Under the pieces are notes generated by a model. The model was not told where the DNA came from. It made no database searches and worked only from the letters and a program-made list of their open reading frames with translations. Shown piece by piece: positions 7,845 to 16,827 of a stretch of DNA of 64,000 bases. The position numbers were made by a program, and so were the translations under genes. Source of the DNA: Paenibacillus piscarius (lineage in GTDB: Bacteria; Bacillota; Bacilli; Paenibacillales; Paenibacillaceae); contig NZ_JAIEUI010000015.1 of the NCBI RefSeq assembly GCF_022234545.1, positions 1-64,000 on the forward strand, read 5' to 3'. The stretch's first letter is position 1. The number at the start of each line of letters is the position of its first letter.

Positions 7845-9269
7845 TTAATCAGTATGCAGCAGTGCCGCTCCCGCAATTCCCGGATGGGTCATTTCATACG
7901 GATCGAGGATCAGATTCAGCTCTTCCTCGCTCAGCACATTATATTTGAGGCACAAGGCCCGTACGGATTCTCCGGTCAGAATGGCTTCACGGGCGATCCG
8001 CGAGACCACCTCATACCCCAGATGCGGATTCACAGCGGTAATGATTCCGACACTCTGCTCCACTTCACGCGCAAGCTTCTCCTTATTGGCTTCGATCCCC
8101 GCCAGGCAATAGTCGGTGAAGACCTGGAAGGAATTATTCATGATGCTGATCGACTGGATCAGATTGAACACCATCACCGGCTCCATCACATTCAGCTCCA
8201 GTTGGCCGGCCTGGGCAGCGAGACAGATCGTATGATCATTGCCAATCACCTGAAAAGCCACCTGGTTAATCACCTCAGCCATCACCGGATTCACCTTGCC
8301 CGGCATGATGGACGACCCCGGCTGGCGGGCCGGCAGCGTGATTTCATTAAAGCCCGAGCGCGGGCCGGAAGCCATCAGGCGCAGGTCATTGGCGATTTTG
8401 GACATATTCATCATGCAGACCTTCAGCGACGCCGAGACCTCGGTATAGGCATCCGTATTCTGGGTTGCGTCCACCAGATGCTCCGCACTGACCAGCGGCA
8501 GGCCGCTAATCTCAGCAAGAAGCTCTACTACGCGCTGAATATACCGGGGATCGGCATTCAGACCGGTGCCGACCGCCGTCGCCCCCATATTCACCTCATA
8601 GAGATGGCCCCGCGTATGCTCAATACGCTGAATATCGCGCTCCAGCACCCGGCTGTACGCCTCGAATTCCTGGCCCAGACGGATCGGCACGGCATCCTGC
8701 AGATGGGTGCGGCCCATTTTGATCACCGGATCAAATTCAGCGGCCTTCTGCAGGAACACCTCATGCATTCTGCGCATGGTTACAAGCAGCTGCTCCAGCA
8801 GCGAGAGCGTTGCGATATGTATCGCCGTCGGGAACGCATCATTGGTGGACTGCGCCATATTTACATGGGTATTCGGGCTAAGCTGCAGATAATCGCCCTT
8901 GGCCTTGCCCAGCAGCTCCAGCGCCCGGTTGGCAATTACTTCGTTCGCATTCATGTTCAGCGAGGTTCCCGCTCCGCCTTGAATCGGGTCAACGATGAAC
9001 TGGTCATCCCATTTCCCGGCGATCACTTCGTCTGCGGCAGCCACGATCGGATCCCCCAGCCCTTTATAGAGCCGTCCAATCTCCATGTTGGCGAGCGCAG
9101 CTGATTTTTTGACAATCCCCATAGCCTTAATCAGCTCATGATGTACACGGTAGCCGGTAATCGGGAAGTTCTCCACGGCCCGTAGCGTCTGTATTCCATA
9201 ATAAGCCTGATTCTCGACCTGCTTGCTGCCCAAAAAATCCTTCTCCAGCCGATATTCCATCTCTGTCAC
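7845..9269 (-). CDS. aspA: Aspartate ammonia-lyase
   Basis: The 474-residue protein belongs to the fumarase/aspartase superfamily and converts L-aspartate to fumarate and ammonia. Hallmarks are DFLGSKQVENQAYYGIQTLR near the start, TNDAFPTA, GRTHLQDAVPIRLGQEF and the superfamily signature GSSIMPGKVNP (about residue 320), which holds the catalytic serine loop. Aspartase is favoured over fumarase C by the long match to bacillar aspartases and the N-terminal YRLEKDFLG. The first start is GTG (9269) with GGGGAG close upstream; an ATG three codons later is also possible. It stands alone. Confidence 0.93.
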   Translation of the reverse strand: MTEMEYRLEKDFLGSKQVENQAYYGIQTLRAVENFPITGYRVHHELIKAMGIVKKSAALANMEIGRLYKGLGDPIVAAADEVIAGKWDDQFIVDPIQGGAGTSLNMNANEVIANRALELLGKAKGDYLQLSPNTHVNMAQSTNDAFPTAIHIATLSLLEQLLVTMRRMHEVFLQKAAEFDPVIKMGRTHLQDAVPIRLGQEFEAYSRVLERDIQRIEHTRGHLYEVNMGATAVGTGLNADPRYIQRVVELLAEISGLPLVSAEHLVDATQNTDAYTEVSASLKVCMMNMSKIANDLRLMASGPRSGFNEITLPARQPGSSIMPGKVNPVMAEVINQVAFQVIGNDHTICLAAQAGQLELNVMEPVMVFNLIQSISIMNNSFQVFTDYCLAGIEANKEKLAREVEQSVGIITAVNPHLGYEVVSRIAREAILTGESVRALCLKYNVLSEEELNLILDPYEMTHPGIAGAALLHTD

Positions 9270-9447
9270 ACTGCTCCCCTCATGTCACGCGCAGCAGATT
9301 TGCTCTGCTGTCTATAGTTGTCTTATTCTTTCCTGGCACCGGTAAGGATATGATAATAATCACAATATTACGGCTGCCTGCCCTCATAATACCCTATGGC
9401 CCGATGAAAGTGCAAAGAATAATGGAAGCAATGCTACAACTGCCGAC

Positions 9448-11100
9448 CTATACCGAATAATCTTCAAAAGAAACCGGCATTCCGTTGACCTGCGCCTCAG
9501 CCTTACCCGGTCCCGCAGCCCGAAGCTCAAGCCGGTCCCCGGAGAACCACGAGTCATACCCGGCCGACAGCAGCTTCCCGTCTGCAAATACAGGTGCCCG
9601 CTGCGCAGCAGCTGCCGCGAAAGCCTCAACCCCCGAGATTCCCAGCCCTTCCGCCTGCTTGACACTCAGCGCTTCAACGACAACTCCGCCGCTCCGCCCT
9701 TCGCAGACGACCTCCAAATAATCCGTCCGTTCCAGCAGCTTATATCCATTCATAAGGTAGACGGCAAAATAGACCTTACCCGCATAGCCGAACAGAGCCT
9801 TCGGATGTCTGACCCATTGGCCTAACGGCAGAACACCAGTGACTGCGTTGCTCTCCTCTTCGGGAACCGGGAATAATGACATAATCGTGTTCCGGTGATA
9901 CAGCACCTCCATATACGGGCTCTGGTGCCGGGGATCGCCTTCCTGATACCCTTGCCCCGGATGGAAGAAATAGAGCCGGTTCACGCTCCCTTCGGCTGCC
10001 CCCACCGGCAGGGAGAAGGCCCACCGCAATTGTTCATTGTCGAACTCCTCCACCCGCTCCCACATGCCGCCTGCCGCATAATCCTTGCAGATATAAGCAT
10101 AGGAATGCAGCGCCGGCTGACGCTTCTCTGAGCCGCCAAGCACCTTCTCTGTCTGCTTGCGGACCTCTGCCGGTAATTCGCGGTTCAGCGCGATGCGGCG
10201 CGTCTGCTCCGGCGCTTCATAGAAGAGGAAGCCTGCGTACTCCGTGCGCGGCATCGCTGAGCGCAGGGTAAAGTCGCCGAACTGTACGTAATCATGCAGC
10301 AGATTGCCGTCTGCCGGAACATCATGCGGCCAGCCCCTTGAATGGGCGCCCGCCCAGGCCCCCTGCAGATACCACTGGCTCCGCTCCATCCACAGGAAGT
10401 CCAGCATTTCGCCAAGTTTCCCTTTTACAGTGCTGTCCTCCTCCAGTTCCCAGGCGCAGGTGAAGGCCTGCACCCAGTGCCAGAACCACGGCAGGCTGCC
10501 ATACTCAGGCATCCCCCTCTCCCTAATATGCGCCAGCGTGATCTCCAGACTGCGCCGTCCGTCCTCCATCAGCTCATCATCTCCGAACAACCGCCCGAAG
10601 ATTAGTTTCGCCGCGGTATATTTAGCCTCATGATGATTGAATTCCGTTACCTGCTTCCGGAAGAATCCGCTGCGGTAGATATGGCCGGTGGCGGTATTGA
10701 AGGCGACGCGGAGCCCCGCGCTGAACTGCGCGGAATACCGCTTGCAGAACCATACCATCAGGCTGCCCATAATCTCAACCGGCAGCTCATGGGGGGCCGC
10801 TTCCCTGGGCACAGGCCCCAGCCCCAGCGGCCAGTGTCCATAGAGTGCCGTCCCCGGCTTACGGTTCTGCAGCAGCACCGTCTCCAGCAGGACAGCATCC
10901 GCCTTCTTCATTGCCTCCTCCCGGCCAAGCGGAAGCTCCAGTGAATCATCTGCCGCAGCGGCCAATAAATAGGAAGCGTAATAGAAGTTGTTGCGCACAT
11001 CATCGTGGAACCATAACCCGCTGTCCTGCAGCGGACGGCGCCCGGCCTCTGCCGCAACAGCAGTTATAATCTCCTGCCGGCGGCTTGTATAAGATATCAT
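9448..11100 (-). CDS. Unrecognised protein, probably sugar-related, divergent from kduI
   Basis: I do not recognise a named family for this roughly 550-residue cytoplasmic protein. It has no signal peptide, is rich in W, Y, H and R, and its first 350 residues look helical with repeated W/H motifs (GSLPWFWHWVQAFTCAWELE, RSQWYLQGAWAGAHSRGWPH), as in alpha/alpha-barrel glycosidases and polysaccharide lyases. The C-terminal 200 residues look beta-rich, as in heparinase-like or unsaturated-uronidase architectures. Its position facing kduI suggests it handles oligouronides or their unsaturated ends; that is inference. The start is either GTG at 11109 or ATG at 11100; GGAG spacing favours the ATG. 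A repeat-free 177-bp gap follows it before aspA. Confidence 0.7.
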   Translation of the reverse strand: MISYTSRRQEIITAVAAEAGRRPLQDSGLWFHDDVRNNFYYASYLLAAAADDSLELPLGREEAMKKADAVLLETVLLQNRKPGTALYGHWPLGLGPVPREAAPHELPVEIMGSLMVWFCKRYSAQFSAGLRVAFNTATGHIYRSGFFRKQVTEFNHHEAKYTAAKLIFGRLFGDDELMEDGRRSLEITLAHIRERGMPEYGSLPWFWHWVQAFTCAWELEEDSTVKGKLGEMLDFLWMERSQWYLQGAWAGAHSRGWPHDVPADGNLLHDYVQFGDFTLRSAMPRTEYAGFLFYEAPEQTRRIALNRELPAEVRKQTEKVLGGSEKRQPALHSYAYICKDYAAGGMWERVEEFDNEQLRWAFSLPVGAAEGSVNRLYFFHPGQGYQEGDPRHQSPYMEVLYHRNTIMSLFPVPEEESNAVTGVLPLGQWVRHPKALFGYAGKVYFAVYLMNGYKLLERTDYLEVVCEGRSGGVVVEALSVKQAEGLGISGVEAFAAAAAQRAPVFADGKLLSAGYDSWFSGDRLELRAAGPGKAEAQVNGMPVSFEDYSV

Positions 11101-11185
11101 TTTGCTCACACTCCATCGTATATTTTTCCTGCCTGGATTTTATCCATTAACTCCCGGCGTTTCAGCTCTATTGTGCACACTTTCC

Positions 11186-11263
11186 GTTCATATGGCAATC
11201 ACTTCAGCAAATGAATGAACTAAAATAAACGTACTAAAAAAGATTATGTCTTGCCAAATGAAC
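11186..11263. promoter_or_regulatory. Inverted operator-like half sites in the kdu divergent promoter
   Basis: GTTCATATGGCAA (11186-11198) is repeated inverted as TTGCCAAATGAAC (11251-11263), 12 of 13 positions matching. Further ATGAAC-type copies occur at 11215-11220 and 11288-11293. The region lies between kduI and the divergent gene, so it is a candidate binding region for the DeoR regulator encoded at 12196. Confidence 0.5.
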
Positions 11264-11327
11264 ATAAATGAATTAAATTGTACCTATATGAACGAAAATA
11301 TGTTTTTCTAAGGAGACTGAATATTCG

Positions 11328-12161
11328 ATGGAAAGACGTTTTGCCTCACATCCGAATGAAGTAAAGCAGTTTGACACGGAGCGCCTGCGCAAGGAGTTCC
11401 ACATTCCGGTACTCTTCGCTCCAGACGAGCTGAAGCTGGTCCTGACCCATGAAGACCGTATGATTATCGGGGGAGCGAACCCGGTGAACGGCGAAGTGGT
11501 TCTGACCACAGACCTCAAGGAGCTGGGCGTAACCTACTTCCTGGAGCGCCGGGAGCTGGGGATCATCAATGTCGGCGGCAAAGGTTCGGTGGTTGTAGAC
11601 GGGACAGAATACGAAGTTGACTTCAAGGAATGCTTATATGTAGGCCAAGGCTCAAAGGACGTTGTGTTCAAAAGCGCGGACAGCGCCAAGCCGGCCAAAT
11701 TCTATCTGAATTCCGCTCCGGCGCACCAGTCCTACCCTACGGTGAAGACCACGCTGGAAGAATCGGAATCCGGCGCAATGGGCGGCCTGGAGAACTCCAA
11801 TGAACGTACGATCCACCGCTTCATCCACACGAACGGCGTGCAGAGCGCACAGCTTGTCATGGGGATGACTCAGCTTAAGCCGGGCAGCATGTGGAACACC
11901 ATGCCATCCCATACCCATCCGCGCCGGATGGAAGCTTATTTCTATTTCGACCTTCCGGACGATTCGATTGTCTTCCACCTGATGGGCGAGCCTTCCGAAA
12001 CCCGCCACATCGTTATGCACAATGAACAGGCGGTCATCTCGCCAAGCTGGTCCATCCACAGCGGTGTGGGCACTCATAACTATACCTTCATCTGGAGCAT
12101 GGCCGGAGACAACAAGCGGTATGATGATATGGACCCCGTAGGCATGAAGGAATTACAATAG
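11328..12161 (+). CDS. kduI: 5-dehydro-4-deoxy-D-glucuronate isomerase
   Basis: KduI converts 5-keto-4-deoxyuronate (from pectin or other polyuronate breakdown) to 2,5-diketo-3-deoxygluconate. The 277-residue length is standard. The zinc ligands are present: H195 and H197 and E202 in MPSHTHPRRMEAYFYF, and H244 in WSIHSGVGTH, numbered one lower than in the E. coli enzyme. An AAGGAG ribosome site lies about 12 bases upstream. It heads an apparent operon with a DeoR regulator and kduD, the next enzyme in the pathway. Confidence 0.96.
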   Translation: MERRFASHPNEVKQFDTERLRKEFHIPVLFAPDELKLVLTHEDRMIIGGANPVNGEVVLTTDLKELGVTYFLERRELGIINVGGKGSVVVDGTEYEVDFKECLYVGQGSKDVVFKSADSAKPAKFYLNSAPAHQSYPTVKTTLEESESGAMGGLENSNERTIHRFIHTNGVQSAQLVMGMTQLKPGSMWNTMPSHTHPRRMEAYFYFDLPDDSIVFHLMGEPSETRHIVMHNEQAVISPSWSIHSGVGTHNYTFIWSMAGDNKRYDDMDPVGMKELQ

Positions 12162-12195
12162 AAGCAAATCAACTACGGAAAGATGAGGCAGGCGG

Positions 12196-12951
12196 ATGAA
12201 CCCGATACGGCGGCACGAGATGATTATGGAAGTGATGTTGAACCAGAAGGATGTTACGGTGAACGAGCTCAGCGATAAGCTCCAGGTAACCGGCAAAACG
12301 ATCCGCGAGGACCTGAGCAAGCTGGAGGAACAAGGGCTGATTCTGCGCGTCCACGGCGGTGCCGTGCTGGCCCAGAGTGACCAGTTCGGCATTCTCCCCT
12401 CCAGGAATCCGCTGGATAAGTATTCCGAGGAGAAGGCGGAGATTGCCGCGCGCGCGCTTAAGCATATCGCCCCGGAGGACATCATTGCCCTGGACGGCGG
12501 AAGCACGACGCTAGCCATTGCGCAGAGCCTTACGAATATGCCTCTGACCGTCATCACCAACGATGTCTATATCATCAGCGAGCTGGCACCGAAGGACAAC
12601 ATCCGGCTGGTTGTCCCCGGCGGGTACCGTGTCCGCAATATGCTGGCCGGTCCCGAAGCCGTGGCCTATGTGCAGAAGCTTAATATTCAAAAAGCCTTCC
12701 TCTCGGCTACAGCCGTTCATATCGAGCATGGCCTATCCATCTATACAGGCGATCTGATCGATTTCAAGCAGGCCCTTGTGGCTACAGCCCGCCAGGTATT
12801 CGCCGCCTGCGACCATCACAAATTCGGGCATTCTGCCCTGCGCACCTTCGCCTCCCTGCAGGAGGTTGATGTCCTCCTGACCGACAGCGGCCTGGCACAG
12901 GAGACCGCAGAGCAGTTCCGCCAGGCCGGCGTCAATATTGAGTGCGGCTAA
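12196..12951 (+). CDS. DeoR family regulator of the kdu operon
   Basis: A 251-residue DeoR-type repressor. The N-terminal winged helix reads NPIRRHEMIMEVMLNQKD, VTVNELSDKLQVTGKTIRED and LSKLEEQGLILRVHGGAV, the family signature. The C-terminal sugar-phosphate-isomerase-like sensor has ALDGGSTTLAIAQSL and the usual late VLLTDSGL. It sits between kduI and kduD on the same strand with gaps of 34 and 42 bp, so it probably autoregulates the operon. The inducer is probably a keto-deoxy sugar acid or its phosphate, by inference from the neighbours. Confidence 0.9.
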   Translation: MNPIRRHEMIMEVMLNQKDVTVNELSDKLQVTGKTIREDLSKLEEQGLILRVHGGAVLAQSDQFGILPSRNPLDKYSEEKAEIAARALKHIAPEDIIALDGGSTTLAIAQSLTNMPLTVITNDVYIISELAPKDNIRLVVPGGYRVRNMLAGPEAVAYVQKLNIQKAFLSATAVHIEHGLSIYTGDLIDFKQALVATARQVFAACDHHKFGHSALRTFASLQEVDVLLTDSGLAQETAEQFRQAGVNIECG

Positions 12952-12993
12952 TTACAGTAGTCTATCACTGATCTCAAAGGAGAGAATATTCAG

Positions 12994-13752
12994 ATGTCAT
13001 CATCACTATTTAGTCTGGCAGGTAAAACCGCAATTGTAACCGGTGCAGCACAAGGCCTTGGACAAGGCATTGCCCTCGCCTTCGCAGAAGCCGGAGCAGA
13101 CGTGGTCTGCGTCTCCCTCAACCCGAGCGACGAGACCGTCGCTGCGGCAGAAGCCCATGGCGTGAAGGCGCTGAGCATCGCTGCCGACCTGAGCGACCAT
13201 TCCAAGCTTCAGTCGGTATTCGATGAATCCCTCAAGCTCACCGGCAAGGTGGACATCCTGGTCAACTGCGCGGGCATGATCCGCCGGACACCGGCCAAAG
13301 ACCACAGCGAGAAGGACTGGTTCGATGTCATTAACCTCAACCAGAACACGGTCTTCCTGCTGTCGCAGATTGCCGGACGCCACTTCCTGGAACGGGGCAG
13401 CGGCAAAATCATCAACATCGCCTCCATGCTCTCCTATCAGGGAGGTATCAACGTTCCGGGCTATACGGCCAGCAAGCACGCCGTAGCCGGGCTGACCAAA
13501 GCGTTCGCCAATGAATGGGCCGGCTCCGGCCTGAACATTAACGCCATCGCTCCGGGCTATATGGCTACCGAGAACACTGCTCCGATCCGTGCGGACCAGA
13601 GCCGTTCCGACTCCATTCTGGACCGGATTCCGGCCGGACGCTGGGGCACGGCCGATGATGTGAAGGGACCGGCAGTATTCCTTGCCTCCGCGGCTTCCGA
13701 TTACCTGAACGGACACATTCTTAACGTAGACGGCGGCTGGTTAGCCAGATAA
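12994..13752 (+). CDS. kduD: 2-dehydro-3-deoxy-D-gluconate 5-dehydrogenase
   Basis: A 252-residue short-chain dehydrogenase/reductase that reduces 2,5-diketo-3-deoxygluconate to KDG with NAD(P)H, the step after KduI. It has the cofactor motif TGAAQGLGQG, the NCAG segment, the catalytic YTASKHA (YxxxK) and the typical end LNGHILNVDGGWLAR. An AAAGGAG site precedes the ATG. KDG kinase and aldolase are not in the window. The operon ends in a strong hairpin 16 bp later. Confidence 0.94.
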   Translation: MSSSLFSLAGKTAIVTGAAQGLGQGIALAFAEAGADVVCVSLNPSDETVAAAEAHGVKALSIAADLSDHSKLQSVFDESLKLTGKVDILVNCAGMIRRTPAKDHSEKDWFDVINLNQNTVFLLSQIAGRHFLERGSGKIINIASMLSYQGGINVPGYTASKHAVAGLTKAFANEWAGSGLNINAIAPGYMATENTAPIRADQSRSDSILDRIPAGRWGTADDVKGPAVFLASAASDYLNGHILNVDGGWLAR

Positions 13753-13767
13753 TGCCTCACTAATATG

Positions 13768-13806
13768 AACCCCCGGCTGCTTCTGTTGAAGCGCAGCCGG
13801 GGGTTT
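13768..13806 (+). terminator. Bidirectional terminator after kduD
   Basis: AACCCCCGGCTGC pairs with GCAGCCGGGGGTTT around a short loop, lying between the convergent kduD and ABC permease genes. Confidence 0.85.
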
Positions 13807-13816
13807 AGTATGTTCA

Positions 13817-15241
13817 TCATAGTCTGCTCATAACCTGAGGACGGGTCATGTTGCCGGAGATCTTCATCGCGCAGATCAGATCGCCAAGCAACAGGACAAC
13901 GGGATAGATGATCGCCCACAGCAGCGGGTCCGGGGCCAGATAGAGAATCGCCATGACCGGGAGCACGAACAGAAACGACAGGAAGCTGGCGGCATACAAG
14001 CCATGACGCGGAGTCTGCAATCGTACAGCAAGAACAGCCGCGATTAAGATCATAGAGATAGACGACAGGATACTCACGGGGAACAGCAGGATAAGCTGCG
14101 TGGCCGAATACCCCGGGATAGGAGCCAATTCAGGCATAATGAGCGGGATCAACCAGGTACTTGCCCATACCAGTAAGAAGGAGACAGCCAGCATGACCGC
14201 AGTCACCAGAACCGGAACTGTACACTTGGCAAGCAATACCGGCCGGAGCCGCAGAGGTGTGGATAACAAGGCTTCTCCCGTCTTATAGACCTTCTCCCCG
14301 CCAATGGAGTAGGCGATTAAGTTGGACGGCACTCTCGGAATGAGCAGAACCGTCAGGATCACCGCATAGTTGAGGTCGAATGTCCCTGTAAAATACAACA
14401 GCAGACACACTAGAGCAACCGGCGAGAAGCACAGCAGGCCAAAGCTGAGCAGCAAAGATTTTAGAGTCATCAATGCCTTCCATTCAAATGTCAGAACAAT
14501 GCCAAACTGCGACTTCGGCTGCAATGAAGAAGCACGACGCTCATGCACTCTCTCCGGCTTCCGGATCGTTCCCGGCTTGAAGAAATCCGGCTGCTTCATT
14601 CTCCTGATCTTCGCGGTATATAATGACAGGACACTTAGATAAATCAGTGCGCAGACAGCCCCCACCGACAATGCTGATTCCGTGTCTGCTGACACGACAA
14701 CCCCCAGACACACCACGAACAGCAGGCTCAGCAGGTAAGCCCTCCACGACACCCGGCTGTTAGCTACCCGCATATCTCCCGATGTTGACGAAGCGTACAC
14801 CCCCACAATACAGGTTGCTCCATAATTCAGTGCCGCCAGACCCATAATGCCAAGCCATTGCCAAGGTAGCAGCACCGTTACACCTCTGACCAGAAAGCAC
14901 GTTAACGCGGAGCAAAAGACGGTTATGGAGAAATAACTGAACGCAAATAAGCAGCAGAATTGAAGCTTTCTCCAAATAATGCTTTTCCCGTTCAAGGGGC
15001 TCGACAGGAGCGTTTCCAGGGTCCGGTGCTCCCGTTCGCCCGCCAGGCTGTCCGATAGAAGAGGTCTTAATAAGATGGCCGTAAGCAGCGCAGCTGTGGT
15101 TAAGGAAGCTTCTATTCCTTGCATGACGATTGGCACGATGATGCCGGTAATGCCGATGGACAATCCATACAACAGAAGCATCCCCTTTTCCCTGGTGAAC
15201 TCTATACACGCTGCACGAAAAACAGGATAGGACCGTGTCAT
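13817..15241 (-). CDS. ABC transporter permease (ABC-2 like)
   Basis: A 474-residue integral membrane protein with roughly ten to twelve hydrophobic segments in two halves, each opening with an amphipathic stretch. It carries LREHRTL-like text near residue 70 (SLAGEREHRTLETLLSSPLNGK) and SIGGEKVYKTGEALLSTPLRLRP in the second half, an internal repeat of the GE-E/K-T-E-LL-S-PL motif seen in ABC-2 and NatB-like permeases. Its ATG overlaps the stop of the ATPase gene by 4 bp (ATGA), so translation is coupled. The substrate is unknown; export of lipid, peptide or ions is possible. Confidence 0.8.
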   Translation of the reverse strand: MTRSYPVFRAACIEFTREKGMLLLYGLSIGITGIIVPIVMQGIEASLTTAALLTAILLRPLLSDSLAGEREHRTLETLLSSPLNGKSIIWRKLQFCCLFAFSYFSITVFCSALTCFLVRGVTVLLPWQWLGIMGLAALNYGATCIVGVYASSTSGDMRVANSRVSWRAYLLSLLFVVCLGVVVSADTESALSVGAVCALIYLSVLSLYTAKIRRMKQPDFFKPGTIRKPERVHERRASSLQPKSQFGIVLTFEWKALMTLKSLLLSFGLLCFSPVALVCLLLYFTGTFDLNYAVILTVLLIPRVPSNLIAYSIGGEKVYKTGEALLSTPLRLRPVLLAKCTVPVLVTAVMLAVSFLLVWASTWLIPLIMPELAPIPGYSATQLILLFPVSILSSISMILIAAVLAVRLQTPRHGLYAASFLSFLFVLPVMAILYLAPDPLLWAIIYPVVLLLGDLICAMKISGNMTRPQVMSRL

Positions 15242-15990
15242 AGCCGTCCTGCCCCCTGCTCAAGCTCCATATACAGCTTTTCCAGACTGAACTGTCCGTG
15301 CTCCATATCATGCCCGCTGTCTTCCAGCGCTGCAATTGATCCGGTAAAGATATTCTGACCATGCCGCAAAACTGTAATTTTATCACACATTTTCTGGACC
15401 TCCTCCAGATTGTGTGTAGTCATAATGATTGTCGTGCCCTGCTCCTTCGCAAGCCTTAATAACATCGCTCTTAGATCTGCGGTGCTGACAGGATCAAGCC
15501 CGTTCGTCGGCTCATCCAGGATGAGGATGCGGGGGCTGTGAAGCATGGCACGGATCAGGGCGGTCTTTTTGCGCATACCGGTTGACAGGGTCTTTACAGG
15601 AGCCCGTTTCTTGTCCTGCATCGTGAACGTCTGCAACAGCTCATCTATGCGGCTGCCCGATTCGGCACGGCTCATGCCGTAGATATCAGCGTAATACATC
15701 AGGTTATCGAGGACGGTCAAGGACTCGTACAGCCCTACATCCTCAGATAACACGCCGCACATCCCCCTCACCTTATTCCCGTCTTGAATAGGACAGCTCC
15801 CACACACCGTGACCGTTCCATCGTCCGGCTCCAGCAGCCCCAAGAGCAGCCTTAGCGTTGTTGTCTTGCCCGCTCCATTATGCCCAAGCAGTGCGTAGAC
15901 CTCCCCCTCCGCAATAGTAAGATTAAGACCGTTTACAGCCGCCACTCCGCCAAAAGACTTGCTGACCCCTTCAAACCGTATGTCGCCCAT
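15238..15990 (-). CDS. ABC transporter ATP-binding protein
   Basis: A 250-residue ATPase of the ABC-2/drug-export type: Walker A GHNGAGKTT, signature LSTGMRKK, Walker B RILILDEPTNGLD, and the H-loop TTHN. The ATG at 15990 (MGDIRFEGVSKSF) fits the family start; a GTG five codons earlier is less likely. It is translationally coupled to the permease downstream and faces an XRE regulator across a 150-bp region with two palindromic operators. Confidence 0.9.
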   Translation of the reverse strand: MGDIRFEGVSKSFGGVAAVNGLNLTIAEGEVYALLGHNGAGKTTTLRLLLGLLEPDDGTVTVCGSCPIQDGNKVRGMCGVLSEDVGLYESLTVLDNLMYYADIYGMSRAESGSRIDELLQTFTMQDKKRAPVKTLSTGMRKKTALIRAMLHSPRILILDEPTNGLDPVSTADLRAMLLRLAKEQGTTIIMTTHNLEEVQKMCDKITVLRHGQNIFTGSIAALEDSGHDMEHGQFSLEKLYMELEQGAGRL

Positions 15991-16045
15991 ACGTCCCCGC
16001 CCCACTCTTCAGATTATGATCATGTATAGCTTACTGCACATTTTT

Positions 16046-16090
16046 TGTATAGTCAACTATACATTTTTGGTGTAGTATACTTGACTATTC
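16046..16090. promoter_or_regulatory. Two operator-like palindromes between the ABC and XRE genes
   Basis: A perfect inverted repeat TGTATAG-TCAA-CTATACA lies at 16046-16063. A second copy, GTATACTTGACTATTC at 16075-16090, matches the other strand of the first at 14 of 16 positions. Two same-family sites in a divergent promoter region suggest control of both sides, most simply by the XRE protein encoded just to the right. Confidence 0.6.
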
Positions 16091-16157
16091 TCCGGGAAGT
16101 GAACCATAATATTAGAGTGAAGCTACCTGTAAATCATCCTCGGAAAGGAGTGTGCCG

Positions 16158-16379
16158 GTGAAAACAAGAATACGCGAGCTGCGGAAAGAGCGGCGGATAT
16201 CCCAGGAGGAATTGGCCAGGGCTTTACGTGTCACACGCCATACAATCACATCAATTGAGAACGAAAAGTATACCGCCTCCCTCCCGCTGGCCTATAAGAT
16301 TTCGAAATTTTTCGGGTTGCCGATCGAGGACATTTTTGATTTTTCAGATGTGGAGGATATCGATTATGACATCTTTTGA
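16158..16379 (+). CDS. Small XRE/HTH_3 transcriptional regulator
   Basis: A 73-residue protein that is almost only a helix-turn-helix domain: RIRELRKERRISQEELARAL, RVTRHTITSIENEKYTASL and PLAYKISKFFGLPIEDIF. Such short regulators usually pair with a membrane protein. The GTG at 16158 is chosen over the GTG at 16152 because AGGAG lies seven bases upstream of it. Its end overlaps the start of the next gene by 14 bp. It probably represses the divergent ABC genes and itself, by inference from the two operator palindromes. Confidence 0.85.
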   Translation: MKTRIRELRKERRISQEELARALRVTRHTITSIENEKYTASLPLAYKISKFFGLPIEDIFDFSDVEDIDYDIF

Positions 16380-16818
16380 GCAGGAGTTAAGACGGCGGAT
16401 ACGTATCATTACTATCTATGCGGCTTGTATAGGGATCATCGTTATTGCTGCGTTTATACTAAAAGCGTTTGTGTATGGCAGCATCGATACCCTTGACAGC
16501 TGGGACATCGGAATTCTGGCCGGGTTATTGCTCGGGGCTGTAGTCTCTGCAACTCTCCGTATTGTCCGGCTCCGCAGAGCACTCCGCAGCCCCGAAGTCA
16601 TGGAAGTCTTACATATTGCTGAGAAGGACGAACGCAACCGGATGATTGCCCTCAAAACAGCCAGGGCCGGCATGACGCTTACCCTTCTCCTGTTATCTCT
16701 TTCCGCCGTTGCCGCATCCTTTATCAGCAAAGTTGTTTTCATAACCATTGCAATTATATTAGCTGCACTATTGGCACTATACTTTGCACTGGCGGCCTAT
16801 TATTCCCGCAAAATGTAA
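16366..16818 (+). CDS. Small four-helix membrane protein linked to the XRE regulator
   Basis: A 150-residue protein starting MTSFEQELRRRIRI, with four predicted membrane spans (near IITIYAACIGIIVIAAFIL, IGILAGLLLGAVVSATL, MTLTLLLLSLSAVAASFI and ITIAIILAALLALYFAL) and a charged cytoplasmic loop between the second and third. It begins inside the regulator gene with its own TGGAGG site nine bases upstream, so the two are translationally coupled. This pattern is common for XRE/membrane pairs in Firmicutes. It may sense or sequester the regulator. The function is not known. Confidence 0.8.
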   Translation: MTSFEQELRRRIRIITIYAACIGIIVIAAFILKAFVYGSIDTLDSWDIGILAGLLLGAVVSATLRIVRLRRALRSPEVMEVLHIAEKDERNRMIALKTARAGMTLTLLLLSLSAVAASFISKVVFITIAIILAALLALYFALAAYYSRKM

Positions 16819-16827
16819 CTGATCCAT

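Noticed and set aside
7773..9104. 443-codon open frame on the + strand
   Set aside because: Antisense shadow of aspA; His/Arg/Gln-rich composition typical of shadow frames.
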